Source: WRIS01 sp964345475 (GTDB taxonomy: Bacteria; Actinomycetota; Coriobacteriia; Coriobacteriales; Eggerthellaceae). Taken from it: DNA of 64,000 nucleotides. Shown in pieces: positions 44,304 to 53,055 of the stretch. A model generated the notes under the pieces. The model was not told the DNA's origin, did no database searches, and was given only the letters and a program-made list of their open reading frames with translations. Made by a program: the position numbers and the translations under genes. Positions within the stretch are counted from its first letter, which is position 1. Every line of letters begins with the position of its first letter. The stretch is taken from NCBI GenBank assembly GCA_964345475.1, contig CAYFQW010000003.1, positions 68,086-132,085 on the forward strand. The letters run 5' to 3'.

Positions 44304-45655
44304 TGTTTGAAAAGATACTGATTGCAAACCGCGGTGAAATAGCATTGCGGATTATGAGGGCGTGCAAAGAACTTGATGTTAAAACCGTAGCAGTGTACTC
44401 GGCTGAAGACGCCGATACACTGCCTGTCGAATATGCCGATGAGTCGGTATGCGTAGGCCCTGCCCAAGTAAATAAAAGCTATCTTGTGATGTCGAGTATT
44501 ATTGCTGCGGCAAAAAATACGGGAGCAGAGGCAATACATCCCGGCTACGGCTTCTTAGCTGAAAATGCTGAATTCGCGCGTCTTTGCGAAGAAAACGATC
44601 TTGTATTCATCGGGCCTAGTCCAGAATGCATTGAGCGTATGGGGGACAAAAGCAGCGCCCGCGAAAGCATGAAGAACTGCGGAGTTCCCACGGTGCCTGG
44701 TAGCGACGGCTGCCTTGATACGGTGGAGGAAGCAGCCGCTTTCGCAAAGCGTGTTGGGTATCCAGTGCTTATAAAGGCTACGGCTGGCGGCGGCGGAAAA
44801 GGAATGAGGGCCGTCCACCGTGCCGAGGAACTAGAACAGAACTATCAAGCGGCACGCCTCGAAGCCGGGGCAGCCTTCGGAAACGACGAAGTGTACCTTG
44901 AGAAGCTTATAACTCGACCGCGCCATGTAGAGATACAAATACTGGCGGATGATTACGGTAACCGGATCTCCCTCTGTGAACGCGACTGCTCAATACAGCG
45001 CAGACACCAAAAGCTTATCGAGGAAGCCCCTTCGCCAGCACTTACTCCTGAGATACGACGTGCGATGAGTGTTGCGGCCATAAAGGCCGTTCGTGCGACC
45101 GATTATAAAAATGCAGGAACAATCGAGTTTTTGCTCGACGAGGACGGCCACTTTTACTTCATGGAGATGAACACCCGTGTTCAGGTGGAGCATCCAGTGA
45201 CGGAGATGGTAACAACCACTGATATCATAAAAGAACAGATTCGCATTGCGGCAGGTGAACCCATATCTTGCATTGACAGGGCTCCCTTTACGCCTGTCGG
45301 GCATGCTATAGAATTCCGCATTAACGCCGAAGATCCCGACTACGATTTTCGTCCTAGCCCAGGAACGGTAAGCGTGTTCGACATGCCTTCGGGGCCTGGT
45401 GTGCGTATTGAGACCTATCTCAGAAATGGTTCGAGAATCTCGCCCTACTATGATTCTCTGCTTGCAAAACTTGTTGTATACGGGCAAGATAGAGAAGAAG
45501 TGCTTGCCCGTGCGAAACGCGCATTGCATGAATTTAAGGTTGAAGGCATCAAAACAACGATTCCCTTCCACCTTAAAGTGTTAGAGAATGAATCTTTCAG
45601 AGAAGGAGTCTTCTCGACAGACTTTATTGAGACACAGATGGGAGAAGTGCAATGA
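44303..45655 (+). CDS. accC: Biotin carboxylase
   Basis: The 450-residue ATP-grasp enzyme carboxylates biotin on the carrier with bicarbonate and ATP. Visible motifs are KILIANRGEIALRI at the start, the glycine-rich ATP loop GGGGKGMRAVH, EKLITRPRHVEIQ, MEMNTRVQVEHPVTEM and the C-terminal RIETYL. It starts in the stop of the carboxyltransferase gene (TAATG). It may serve both this partner and fatty acid synthesis, because no other carboxylase gene is in view. Length is normal. Confidence 0.95.
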   Translation: MFEKILIANRGEIALRIMRACKELDVKTVAVYSAEDADTLPVEYADESVCVGPAQVNKSYLVMSSIIAAAKNTGAEAIHPGYGFLAENAEFARLCEENDLVFIGPSPECIERMGDKSSARESMKNCGVPTVPGSDGCLDTVEEAAAFAKRVGYPVLIKATAGGGGKGMRAVHRAEELEQNYQAARLEAGAAFGNDEVYLEKLITRPRHVEIQILADDYGNRISLCERDCSIQRRHQKLIEEAPSPALTPEIRRAMSVAAIKAVRATDYKNAGTIEFLLDEDGHFYFMEMNTRVQVEHPVTEMVTTTDIIKEQIRIAAGEPISCIDRAPFTPVGHAIEFRINAEDPDYDFRPSPGTVSVFDMPSGPGVRIETYLRNGSRISPYYDSLLAKLVVYGQDREEVLARAKRALHEFKVEGIKTTIPFHLKVLENESFREGVFSTDFIETQMGEVQ

Positions 45656-45999
45656 CGGATATAAGCATTGACGGAATGGCCCTTGCGCCAGGGGTGATTG
45701 AGACTATCATCTCTATTGCGGCAAACGAAGTCGAAGGTGTTGCTGCAGTTGGGGCTTCCGGATCCAGCAGTCTGCGCTCGGTGTTTTCCTCAAAGCCTCC
45801 TACGCAAGGGATAGAGCTTGAAATAGGGGATGATGACAAACTTCAAGTGTCCGTCCGGGTGGATGCCTACTATGGATATGTACTTCCTGAGCTTGCAGAG
45901 TCCATCCGTTTTGCAGTTGCTAATGCCGTAGCAGGTCAAATAGGTATTCCTGTTGCGTCTGTCGATGTGTATATCGATGGCATTCAGTTTAATAGTTAA
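45652..45999 (+). CDS. Asp23/Gls24-family protein
   Basis: The 115-residue product has the Asp23 fold (GVIETIISIAANEVEGVAAVG and a C-terminal VDVYIDGIQF). In staphylococci the family sits at the membrane through a partner and responds to envelope stress; in many bacteria it precedes nusB, as here. It overlaps accC by four bases (ATGA). No membrane segment is visible. Confidence 0.92.
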   Translation: MTDISIDGMALAPGVIETIISIAANEVEGVAAVGASGSSSLRSVFSSKPPTQGIELEIGDDDKLQVSVRVDAYYGYVLPELAESIRFAVANAVAGQIGIPVASVDVYIDGIQFNS

Positions 46000-46014
46000 A
46001 CAGTAAGAAATACT

Positions 46015-46449
46015 ATGTGTGCAAAAAGGCATGAGCGTACATATGCTCGAAGATGCGCTCTGCAAATCTTGTATCAATGTGAGATACTAGGAAAACCTTC
46101 ATCCTTCGTGATAGACGGGGGCTATTTTATAGACGATGAAATGGTAGTAAGCGATTATGCTAAGCATCTAGCTACGGGCGTGGAAGAACATCTTACCGAG
46201 CTCGACTCCTATTTGAAGACGACTTCGGAAAATTGGAGCCTTGAGCGTATGCCTGCTGTCGATCGCTCTATCCTTCGTATGGCAGTCTATGAAATGATCC
46301 ACGTTGACAAAGTCCCTATTTCGGTTGCGATCAATGAAGCAGTTGAGCTTGCAAAAGATTTTGGTGGCGAGGATGATTCCCCCCGCTTTGTAAATGGCGT
46401 ATTGGGTAGGATAGCTAAAGTCATTGAGGAAGAGCGGCATGACGCATGA
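46015..46449 (+). CDS. nusB: Transcription antitermination factor NusB
   Basis: The 144-residue all-helical protein joins NusE at boxA during rRNA transcription. ERTYARRCALQILYQCE at the N-terminus and the C-terminal DRSILRMAVYEMIHVDKVPISVAINEAVELAK and FVNGVLGRIAK regions are typical (the last two stretches are given in parts of the family pattern). The ATG 46015 has a weak ribosome binding site. The end overlaps xseB by 11 bases. Confidence 0.94.
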   Translation: MCAKRHERTYARRCALQILYQCEILGKPSSFVIDGGYFIDDEMVVSDYAKHLATGVEEHLTELDSYLKTTSENWSLERMPAVDRSILRMAVYEMIHVDKVPISVAINEAVELAKDFGGEDDSPRFVNGVLGRIAKVIEEERHDA

Positions 46450-46822
46450 TAACAACACTGGATTCCAGGAAATAAAAAATCGACTCGATGAGATTGTCAA
46501 TCAAGTTTCCGAAGAGGATCTTGCCCTTGACGAAGCCTTGAGCCTCTATGAAGAGGCTATTGATCTAGGGATGCAGGTTTCTAGTCTTCTAGAAGAAAAC
46601 TTATCGCCAGAAGAAACAGACGAGGCTCTGAACGAACTGGCCGAACTTGAGCAACAGGATGCAGGAATCGATTCAGCAAAGCTTGATGAAGGCTCTGCCG
46701 AAAGTGAGCTCGCCATGCTTGAGGAAAAGGCTGTCATAAGCGACTTAGTTGAGCTTGAGCAACAAGTGGATGAAGGATCAGCGGCTGAGAGATCTATGGA
46801 TGGGGGGCAGGTGCATGACTGA
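46439..46822 (+). CDS. xseB: Exodeoxyribonuclease VII small subunit with a repetitive acidic tail
   Basis: The first 65 residues (FQEIKNRLDEIVNQVSEEDLALDEALSLYEEAIDLG in outline) fit XseB, which binds XseA in a nuclease that degrades single-stranded DNA. Usual XseB has 70-80 residues; this has 127. The extra tail (about 55 residues) is acidic and built from decayed repeats (two ELEQQ, two DEGSA segments). ATG 46439 lies in the nusB end with gagg upstream. The large subunit gene xseA, normally next door, is not in the window. Confidence 0.85.
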   Translation: MTHDNNTGFQEIKNRLDEIVNQVSEEDLALDEALSLYEEAIDLGMQVSSLLEENLSPEETDEALNELAELEQQDAGIDSAKLDEGSAESELAMLEEKAVISDLVELEQQVDEGSAAERSMDGGQVHD

Positions 46823-48746
46823 GAGAATCCTTGATATTATTAGTGGCCCCTGCGACCTTTCTTCGTTGACGAGGGAAGAGCTTGATATTCTCTCGTGCGA
46901 GATTCGAGAAGAAATTATTTCGGTCACCTCTACAACAGGGGGCCATGTTGCATCGAGTCTAGGTTCTGTAGAGTTGATCGTGGCGCTTCATTCTGTCCTC
47001 AACTGTCCTGAAGACAAAATAGTTTTCGATGTCGGACACCAAGCGTATGCTCACAAACTGCTTACAGGGCGGTTATCTAGATTCGATACCCTTCGCACCT
47101 ACGGGGGCATTTCAGGTTTCTGCAAGCCCACCGAAAGCCCCTTTGATGCCCATTGTTCGGGACACGCCTCCGACTCGCTCTCAATTGCCACAGGCCTTGC
47201 GAAAGCCCGCGATCTGCGCGGAACCAGCGAACGTGTCGTAGCGGTCATCGGCGACGCCTCCCTTTCAGGAGGCATGGCCTTCGAGGCAATGAATCATATT
47301 GGACATATGAGTGGGCAGATGCTCATCATATTAAACGACAACGAAATGTCGATATCCCGAAACGTCGGAGCGCTTATGAAGCATCTTGGCTTTATGAGGG
47401 CATCGAGTCAGTATCGCGAAACGCGTGACTCCTTAGAGGGAATTTTAGAGAATAGAGGAAAACTTGCTCAAGGGTTCGTTTCTTTCGGCAAGAAAACGAG
47501 AGAGTCCCTTAAGCAGTTCGTTATTCCCCGGTCTATGATATTCGAGCAGCTAGGTATCGTTTGCACGGCACCTATCGACGGGCATGATATCGGCGCCCTG
47601 CAAGAGACTTTTAGAAATGTCCTGTCTGTGGATGTCCCTGTGCTCGTACATGTTGTTACGAAAAAAGGTGCAGGCTATAAACCGGCAGAGGACAACCCCG
47701 AACGTTTTCACGGTATTGCTCCTTTCAATATCGAAACGGGAGAGGTGTTGAAGAAAGAAAAGAAAGCACCGAGCTACACAGAGGTGTTTTCACGCGCCCT
47801 GCTTGACGAGGCTGAGCGCAACGAGGATATCGTGGCCATCACAGCGGCTATGAAAGACGGAACGGGCCTTGCTCCCTTTGCTGAGAAGTACCCCCAACGA
47901 TTTATTGATGTAGGCATCGCTGAAGGGCATGCAACAGGCATGGCTGCGGGTCTTGCTACTGGAGGGAAAAAGCCCGTTGTGGCTATATATTCCACCTTTC
48001 TCCAAAGAGCGATTGATCAGATGATCATAGACAACTCGCTTGCAGACCTTGACGTCGTGTTCTGTCTTGATCGTGCTGGTGTAGTTGGTGACGATGGGCC
48101 AACCCACCACGGGCTTTTCGATATGGTCTACACCCGCATGGTTCCGAACATGAGAGTCTTGGCCCCCTCGAACGAGGCCGAACTCGTGAACGCCCTTCAT
48201 ACAGCCTTAGCCCTAGGTGGGCCGTTTGCGATTCGTTATCCGCGAGGTGAGGCAGTGGGGGTATCTGTGCCGGATACACCCGAAGTCCTCGAGGTCGGTA
48301 AGAGCAAACTACTTAAAGAGGGCAGCGATCTTACTATTCTTGCTTTCGGGCGCATGGTTTCAGCAGCTCTTGGTGCTGCTGAGATTTTGGAGACACAAGG
48401 AATCAAGGCTGCAGTTGTTGATATGCGCTGGGTGAAGCCTTTGGATACCGAGGCCATACAAAGGGCTGCTGAAGCACATCTTGTAGTAACGGTGGAAGAA
48501 GGGGTTCTTAATGGAGGTGCTGGCGAGGCTGTTCTTAAAGAGCTGTCCCGCATAGACGCGAATACGCACAGCCTTTGCCTGGGGATTGACGATGTTTTCC
48601 CGGGCCAGGGAAAGATGGATATGCTCCTACACGATGTCGGTCTTGATAGTGAGGGTATTGCCCGCTCGATTCAGGAGAAGTTACATCAGGAAGACAGACA
48701 TCATGCTTGGCATAAAAGCTGGCACAAAGGCCATCATAAAGGCTAG
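46815..48746 (+). CDS. dxs: 1-Deoxy-D-xylulose-5-phosphate synthase
   Basis: The 643-residue thiamine-diphosphate enzyme makes DXP from pyruvate and glyceraldehyde-3-phosphate, the first step of the MEP isoprenoid route. Motifs are GHVASSLGSVEL, FDVGHQAYAHKLLTGR, the ThDP/Mg site VIGDASLSGGMAFEAMN, and the transketolase part with FDVGIAEGHATG and RAGVVGDDGPTHHG. ATG 46815 overlaps xseB by eight bases. The last 15 residues are His/Lys/Trp-rich (AWHK SWHK GHHK) and encoded by 12-bp repeats, not part of the usual fold. Confidence 0.96.
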   Translation: MTERILDIISGPCDLSSLTREELDILSCEIREEIISVTSTTGGHVASSLGSVELIVALHSVLNCPEDKIVFDVGHQAYAHKLLTGRLSRFDTLRTYGGISGFCKPTESPFDAHCSGHASDSLSIATGLAKARDLRGTSERVVAVIGDASLSGGMAFEAMNHIGHMSGQMLIILNDNEMSISRNVGALMKHLGFMRASSQYRETRDSLEGILENRGKLAQGFVSFGKKTRESLKQFVIPRSMIFEQLGIVCTAPIDGHDIGALQETFRNVLSVDVPVLVHVVTKKGAGYKPAEDNPERFHGIAPFNIETGEVLKKEKKAPSYTEVFSRALLDEAERNEDIVAITAAMKDGTGLAPFAEKYPQRFIDVGIAEGHATGMAAGLATGGKKPVVAIYSTFLQRAIDQMIIDNSLADLDVVFCLDRAGVVGDDGPTHHGLFDMVYTRMVPNMRVLAPSNEAELVNALHTALALGGPFAIRYPRGEAVGVSVPDTPEVLEVGKSKLLKEGSDLTILAFGRMVSAALGAAEILETQGIKAAVVDMRWVKPLDTEAIQRAAEAHLVVTVEEGVLNGGAGEAVLKELSRIDANTHSLCLGIDDVFPGQGKMDMLLHDVGLDSEGIARSIQEKLHQEDRHHAWHKSWHKGHHKG

Positions 48747-48767
48747 TGCAAGACTTGGCATAAAGCT
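48706..48767 (+). repeat. 12-bp repeat array running through the dxs stop codon
   Basis: Units are cttggcataaaag, ctggcacaaagg, ccatcataaagg, ctagtgcaagac and ttggcataaagc. The first three encode WHK-type steps of the Dxs tail; the fourth contains the TAG stop; the fifth lies outside the gene. Had the stop not been there, reading would continue as a further WHK unit. The consensus is close to that of the array behind rubrerythrin. Confidence 0.8.
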
Positions 48768-48809
48768 GTCACACGGCTCAGCATTGACGGCAGTGCAAAG
48801 ACGATATTC

Positions 48810-49316
48810 TTAGCCTATTTTTTTCTCCATTATATAATCGTCCATAACATAGCCTTCGCCAATGTCTGTAACGACTGAATCGATAGTATCGAAGCCCTTG
48901 CCCTCATAAGCCCGAATTCCTAATTCGTTGTATTTATTTACGGTCAGGTACATGGCGCCGAGCCCTCGCTCACGACAGAGGTTTTGGTAAAAAGCGATTA
49001 CCTGAGAGGCGTAGCCCCGCCCTCTCTCTTCTGCAAAGAGATATATTTTGGAGATAAAGAACCTCGAGCTCTCGTGCTCTTCTCGGCCCCCCGTATATCC
49101 GACAACTTTCCCATCGGCCTTAAGGATCCAATACTCGTAGCCATTCTCATGTATATCGGTGGTGAAGGCGGCGAGGCTTTGAAACTTTTCTACCATATAG
49201 TCAACTTGATCGTCGCTGAGCAGGCTTGGCCAGTACTCATGCCAAATAATATCCGCTATAGCCGTGATCTCTTTAATTTCTTCGCCACTCTTAACGGGCT
49301 CAAATCTTAGTTCCAT
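48810..49316 (-). CDS. GNAT-family N-acetyltransferase
   Basis: The 168-residue product has the GNAT fold, with the acetyl-CoA loop in AEERGRGYASQVIAF (Q/RxxGxG/A type) near residue 93 and a C-terminal GIRAYEGKGF. Substrate unknown; side-chain or small-molecule amines are likely. It points against dxs, with a 63-bp gap. ggagagga precedes ATG 49316 on the minus strand. Confidence 0.88.
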   Translation of the reverse strand: MELRFEPVKSGEEIKEITAIADIIWHEYWPSLLSDDQVDYMVEKFQSLAAFTTDIHENGYEYWILKADGKVVGYTGGREEHESSRFFISKIYLFAEERGRGYASQVIAFYQNLCRERGLGAMYLTVNKYNELGIRAYEGKGFDTIDSVVTDIGEGYVMDDYIMEKKIG

Positions 49317-49669
49317 GTATTCCTCTCCAGTAAGGGTGTGCTGGCTTTTAGTTCTTATACAATAAAGTGTAGATATTTTTGTACAATATATTCTTTTTCA
49401 CATGCAACTAACATCCTTAACCCGAGCCCTGTATCGCATGCTGGCTGAGCTGTTTCAAACACTCTTGAGGTTTCCTTAAGGTATTTTGCTATTTTTCAGC
49501 GTATAGTGATATAATACCTGAGCTTGTATGAACTGCAGGCGTAAAAATTGTAGGCCCCCGAGACATGTTTGTTGCCGTGCAAATCTTAAGCTCAAACGTA
49601 GCACGAACATGGTGAGTAAAGCTAGCAACCATGACGAAGGGTCCCCGAACGCACTGAAAGGGGTCCGTT
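49317..49669 (+). other. rpsA promoter and leader region
   Basis: The left part is A/T-rich and divergent between the acetyltransferase and rpsA. A promoter is described separately. The 150-base transcribed leader (about 49522-49669) has gtaggcccccgag and gggtccccg segments that could pair; no known ribosomal-protein leader motif was recognised. aaggggtccgtt stands before TTG 49670. Confidence 0.45.
49486..49515 (+). promoter_or_regulatory. Promoter for rpsA
   Basis: TTGCTA (49486-49491) is separated by 18 bases from a consensus TATAAT (49510-49515). The start codon is 155 bases further on, leaving a leader long enough for autogenous control by S1, which is known in other bacteria but not shown here. 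Confidence 0.6.
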
Positions 49670-51058
49670 TTGACCGAAATTAAAAACACGTCAGTTATCG
49701 AGTTCGAGGATATCTCCGACGAACAGATGAACCAGATGATTGATGGTACCTTAACCGAATTCGATGAGGGCGATCTCGTCGATGGTACCGTCGTCAAGAT
49801 CGAACACGATGAGGTCTTAGTTGACATCGGCTTTAAAAGCGAAGGGGTTATTCCTTCACGTGAGCTCTCTATTCGCAAAGATGCCGATCCTGCCGACATA
49901 GTGAGTGTGGGCGACAAGATCGAAGCACTAGTCCTTCAGAAGGAAGATAAAGATGGACGCCTTATTCTCTCGAAAAAACGTGCTGAGTATGAAAGATCAT
50001 GGATCAGCGTTGAGGATAAATTCAAAGCTGGTGAAGTTGTTACGGGTGAAGTTATTGAGGTGGTCAAAGGCGGCCTCATCCTCGATATCGGCCTGCGGGG
50101 CTTCTTACCTGCTTCCCTGGTCGACCTTCGTCGCGTAAAAGATCTTGATATGTACCTCGGTACTGAGATTGAAGCTCGCGTTATCGAAATGGATCGTAAT
50201 CGCAACAACGTTGTACTATCGCGCCGCGTCATTCTTGAAGAGGGTCGCAAAAATGAGCGCGCTGAAATCCTGGAGAAGCTTACCAAGGGTATGCGCCTTA
50301 AAGGTTCAGTATCCTCCATTGTCGACTTCGGTGCCTTTGTTGATTTAGGCGGAATCGATGGTCTGGTTCACATCTCTGAGCTTTCATGGAACCACGTCAA
50401 CCATCCTTCTGAAGTTGTGAAGGTCGGCGATGAGGTTGAGGTAGAGGTACTCGATGTTGACACAACCCGTGAGCGCATCTCCTTAGGTCTCAAGCAGACT
50501 ACCGAAGATCCTTGGGTAAAACTCGTAGAGGCATATCCTTTGGGCTCTATTACTGAAGGAAGGGTCACCAAGATAGTTCCCTTTGGTGCCTTTATACAGC
50601 TGGGCGATAGCATCGAGGGCTTGGTTCATATTTCAGAAATGTCTATGAAGCATATTGAGTCTCCTGCTCAGGTTGTACATACGAACGATACCGTTAAGGT
50701 AAAAGTTATGGAAGTAAACCCTGAGCGTCGCCGCATTTCCCTTTCGATGAAAGCAGCTGCTGAAGAGCTTGGTTTCGAAATTGAGGTCGACGAAAACTAC
50801 GTTCCTGAAGAGCGCCCTGCAAAGAAGAAGGCAGAGCACAAGGCGGATGCCGCCGACAAACCTGCTGCCGATGCCGAAGAAGCTGTAGAAGCGGCAAGTG
50901 AAGCGACAGAGGCAGAAGCTGTAAGCGAGGTCGTTGAGCCTGCTGAGGAGACACAGGCAGAAGATGCGTCTGCTGGAGCTGCCGGTGAGACTGCTGAAAA
51001 TTCGACTGACACCGCTGAAGAGTCTGTACAAGAGGCTGCGGAGGGCGAAGCTGAGTAA
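49670..51058 (+). CDS. rpsA: 30S ribosomal protein S1
   Basis: The 462-residue product has four S1 (OB) domains, each with the GxVxxI...GAFVxL pattern (for example SSIVDFGAFVDLGGIDGLVHISEL and KIVPFGAFIQLGDSIEGLVHISEM in shortened form), the actinobacterial number. An acidic, Ala/Glu-rich tail of about 85 residues follows (from near residue 378), as in actinobacterial S1. It binds mRNA on the ribosome. The start is TTG 49670 after aaggggtcc; ATG 49730 is in frame but would cut conserved residues. coaE follows two genes on, the actinobacterial order. Confidence 0.95.
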   Translation: MTEIKNTSVIEFEDISDEQMNQMIDGTLTEFDEGDLVDGTVVKIEHDEVLVDIGFKSEGVIPSRELSIRKDADPADIVSVGDKIEALVLQKEDKDGRLILSKKRAEYERSWISVEDKFKAGEVVTGEVIEVVKGGLILDIGLRGFLPASLVDLRRVKDLDMYLGTEIEARVIEMDRNRNNVVLSRRVILEEGRKNERAEILEKLTKGMRLKGSVSSIVDFGAFVDLGGIDGLVHISELSWNHVNHPSEVVKVGDEVEVEVLDVDTTRERISLGLKQTTEDPWVKLVEAYPLGSITEGRVTKIVPFGAFIQLGDSIEGLVHISEMSMKHIESPAQVVHTNDTVKVKVMEVNPERRRISLSMKAAAEELGFEIEVDENYVPEERPAKKKAEHKADAADKPAADAEEAVEAASEATEAEAVSEVVEPAEETQAEDASAGAAGETAENSTDTAEESVQEAAEGEAE

Positions 51059-51081
51059 GCGGCTCTCATGTGATGAGTTGG

Positions 51082-51113
51082 ACAGGGGCGCTTGCGGGTG
51101 CCCCTGTTTTTTT
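51082..51113 (+). terminator. Intrinsic terminator of rpsA
   Basis: acaggggc (51082-51089) pairs with gcccctgt (51100-51107), followed by seven T residues. It lies 24 bases behind the stop. Confidence 0.92.
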
Positions 51114-51145
51114 ATACGAGGATTTTTGCAAGCTTGGATGGTCGA

Positions 51146-52273
51146 GTGAAAAAAAAGGTTCGCATAGCATTAGGTATGAGCGGCGGCGTCGATAGCTCTG
51201 TCTCCGTTGCAGTATTGCAGGAGGCGGGCTATGAGGTCGTAGGGGTCACCTGTATATTCGTGGACGATGAGCGATCGCGTAAGGCCGTTGAGGATTCTGT
51301 TGCAGTTTGTAAGCATTTTGGAATCGAGCATCGAGTCCATCGCGGCACCAAGTGCTTTGAGCGCGAGGTTATTGATCCTTTCATACAGTCTTACCTTGCA
51401 GGAAAAACTCCAAGTCCTTGCCCCGGGTGCAATGCGCGTTGCAAAATACCCCTGCTTCTAGAAGCGGCAGAAGAATTACTCTGCGAGAACGTAGCTACGG
51501 GACATTATGCAGGTGTGGCATATCTTGAGGAGAACGGACGATATGTTGTGAGAACAGCTCTCGACCGTTCGAAAGATCAAAGCTATATGTTGGCCACGCT
51601 TACACAAGCTCAATTGGCCCGCCTTGTCCTTCCCCTGGCGCATATAAAAAAGACCGAGGTCCGCGAGATGGCGCAAAGCCTCGGTCTACACGGCGCGGAT
51701 AAACCAGAAAGCCAGGATATTTGTTTTGTCAAGGGCTCGCTGACCGCCTTCCTCGAAACCCAAGGATTGAAAAGGATACCTGGAAATGTGGTCAACGCCG
51801 AAGGAGAGGTTGTCGGGAAGCACGAGGGATTATTTGCTTACACCCTTGGACAACGAAAGGGTCTCGGCATAGCGGCTTCCGAACCCTATTATGTTATCGG
51901 AAAGCGTACAGACCGCAATGAGCTTGTTGTTGGTTTCGAAAAAGATAGTTTTATACAGGAGCTTGAAGCAGAGACCCTCAACTGGCTTGCCTTCGATAAG
52001 CTAGAAGAAAGCTTAAGCTGTGAGGTCAAGCTGCGCTACAGAAGCAATCCGGCTAGCTGTACGATATCGCCTCAGCATGGAAGTCGAGACACAGCCCAAG
52101 AGGCCTTGTTGGATACTCCCCCTCAAGGAGGGGAGGTCTTGCGAAATGAAGCACGACTTGCTCAAGAAAAAGTCTCTATACGCTTGAATTCACCTCAAAA
52201 AACAACTGCTGCTGGACAGTATGCAGTATTCTATAAGGGAGATATTGTATTAGGCTGTGGCGTGCTGTGCTAG
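51146..52273 (+). CDS. mnmA: tRNA-specific 2-thiouridylase MnmA, cysteine-rich variant
   Basis: The product (375 residues) adds sulfur to uridine-34 of tRNA. The PP-loop is GMSGGVDSS at residue 10. Where standard MnmA has the catalytic Asp-x-x-Cys (NPDVLCN), this one has SPCPGCNARCK, i.e. Cys92, Cys95 and Cys99 and no Asp. The second catalytic Cys is Cys193 in DICFVKG. Such a cysteine set could hold an iron-sulfur cluster. A 40-residue insert rich in Glu, Arg and Gln (about 308-350) splits the C-terminal barrel. GTG 51146 is the best start; ATG 51092 lies in the rpsA terminator. It stands between rpsA and coaE. Confidence 0.87.
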   Translation: MKKKVRIALGMSGGVDSSVSVAVLQEAGYEVVGVTCIFVDDERSRKAVEDSVAVCKHFGIEHRVHRGTKCFEREVIDPFIQSYLAGKTPSPCPGCNARCKIPLLLEAAEELLCENVATGHYAGVAYLEENGRYVVRTALDRSKDQSYMLATLTQAQLARLVLPLAHIKKTEVREMAQSLGLHGADKPESQDICFVKGSLTAFLETQGLKRIPGNVVNAEGEVVGKHEGLFAYTLGQRKGLGIAASEPYYVIGKRTDRNELVVGFEKDSFIQELEAETLNWLAFDKLEESLSCEVKLRYRSNPASCTISPQHGSRDTAQEALLDTPPQGGEVLRNEARLAQEKVSIRLNSPQKTTAAGQYAVFYKGDIVLGCGVLC

Positions 52274-52322
52274 GGAAGCAAAGCAGAGACCCCGGCGGAT
52301 GCAGTCAGAAAATAGAGGTCGT

Positions 52323-52919
52323 ATGAAAACAGCGTTTATTATCGGGGGTATCGGGTCGGGCAAATCGACCGTAAGCCATCTTTTTGCAGAGGCGGGTTTC
52401 CCTGTGCTCGATCTTGATAAGGTTGGGCATGCCATACTCTATATTGACGAAGCTATAGAGGCTCTGACGGAGGCTTTTGGCGCGGACATAATGGGGGAGG
52501 ATGCAGCTATCGACCGCAAGAAGCTTGCAGGCAAGGCATTCGTTTCACCTGAGGAAACAGCACGGCTCAACAGTGTGCTTGCCCCATATATATTAGCGGA
52601 GATGAGACTATGGCTATCTGCTCGCGAGAAGGAGGGCTGCCCAGTGGCCCTTGTGGAGGTATCTGCCTACGACGGACCCCAAGGGGATTACGGACAAGAG
52701 ACAGATTATCTTATTGCGGTTCTTGCCCCTGAAGACGTGCGTATTCAACGCGCGCTTGAGCGAGGCTTTACCGAAGACGACGTGAGGCATCGCATTGCCC
52801 GACAGGCCACCGACGAGCAAAGGCGCGAGTGGGCGCATTTTGTTATCGAGAATGAAGGCAGTCTCGAAGATGTGCGATTTAGCGTCGAATCTGTTTGTCA
52901 AGAAATCTCTAAAATGTAA
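52323..52919 (+). CDS. coaE: Dephospho-CoA kinase
   Basis: The 198-residue P-loop kinase completes coenzyme A. Walker A is GGIGSGKST at residue 9, and the DADKVGH-type motif reads DLDKVGHAIL; the later RHRIARQATDEQRR region is the lid. ATG 52323 follows agaggtcgt; an upstream in-frame start at 52257 overlaps mnmA and would add 22 residues that are not conserved. The rpsA-coaE link is typical of Actinobacteria. Function is firm. Confidence 0.93.
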   Translation: MKTAFIIGGIGSGKSTVSHLFAEAGFPVLDLDKVGHAILYIDEAIEALTEAFGADIMGEDAAIDRKKLAGKAFVSPEETARLNSVLAPYILAEMRLWLSAREKEGCPVALVEVSAYDGPQGDYGQETDYLIAVLAPEDVRIQRALERGFTEDDVRHRIARQATDEQRREWAHFVIENEGSLEDVRFSVESVCQEISKM

Positions 52920-53055
52920 GATATTCCTCGTTTGCCCTAGACGGCAGTCAACATGAATATTATCCTAATAGTAGTATATACAAGAAGATGGATTAACGGA
53001 CCCATACACCAAGGGGCCCTGTGTATCCGTACGTCAACACGCCAAGGAGGCAACT

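Noticed and set aside
43743..44345. 200-residue minus-strand open frame in the carboxyltransferase gene
   Set aside because: Mirrors the codon pattern of the sense gene; cysteine- and arginine-rich without a family match.
44990..45571. 193-residue minus-strand frame in accC
   Set aside because: Shadow of accC with unnatural composition.
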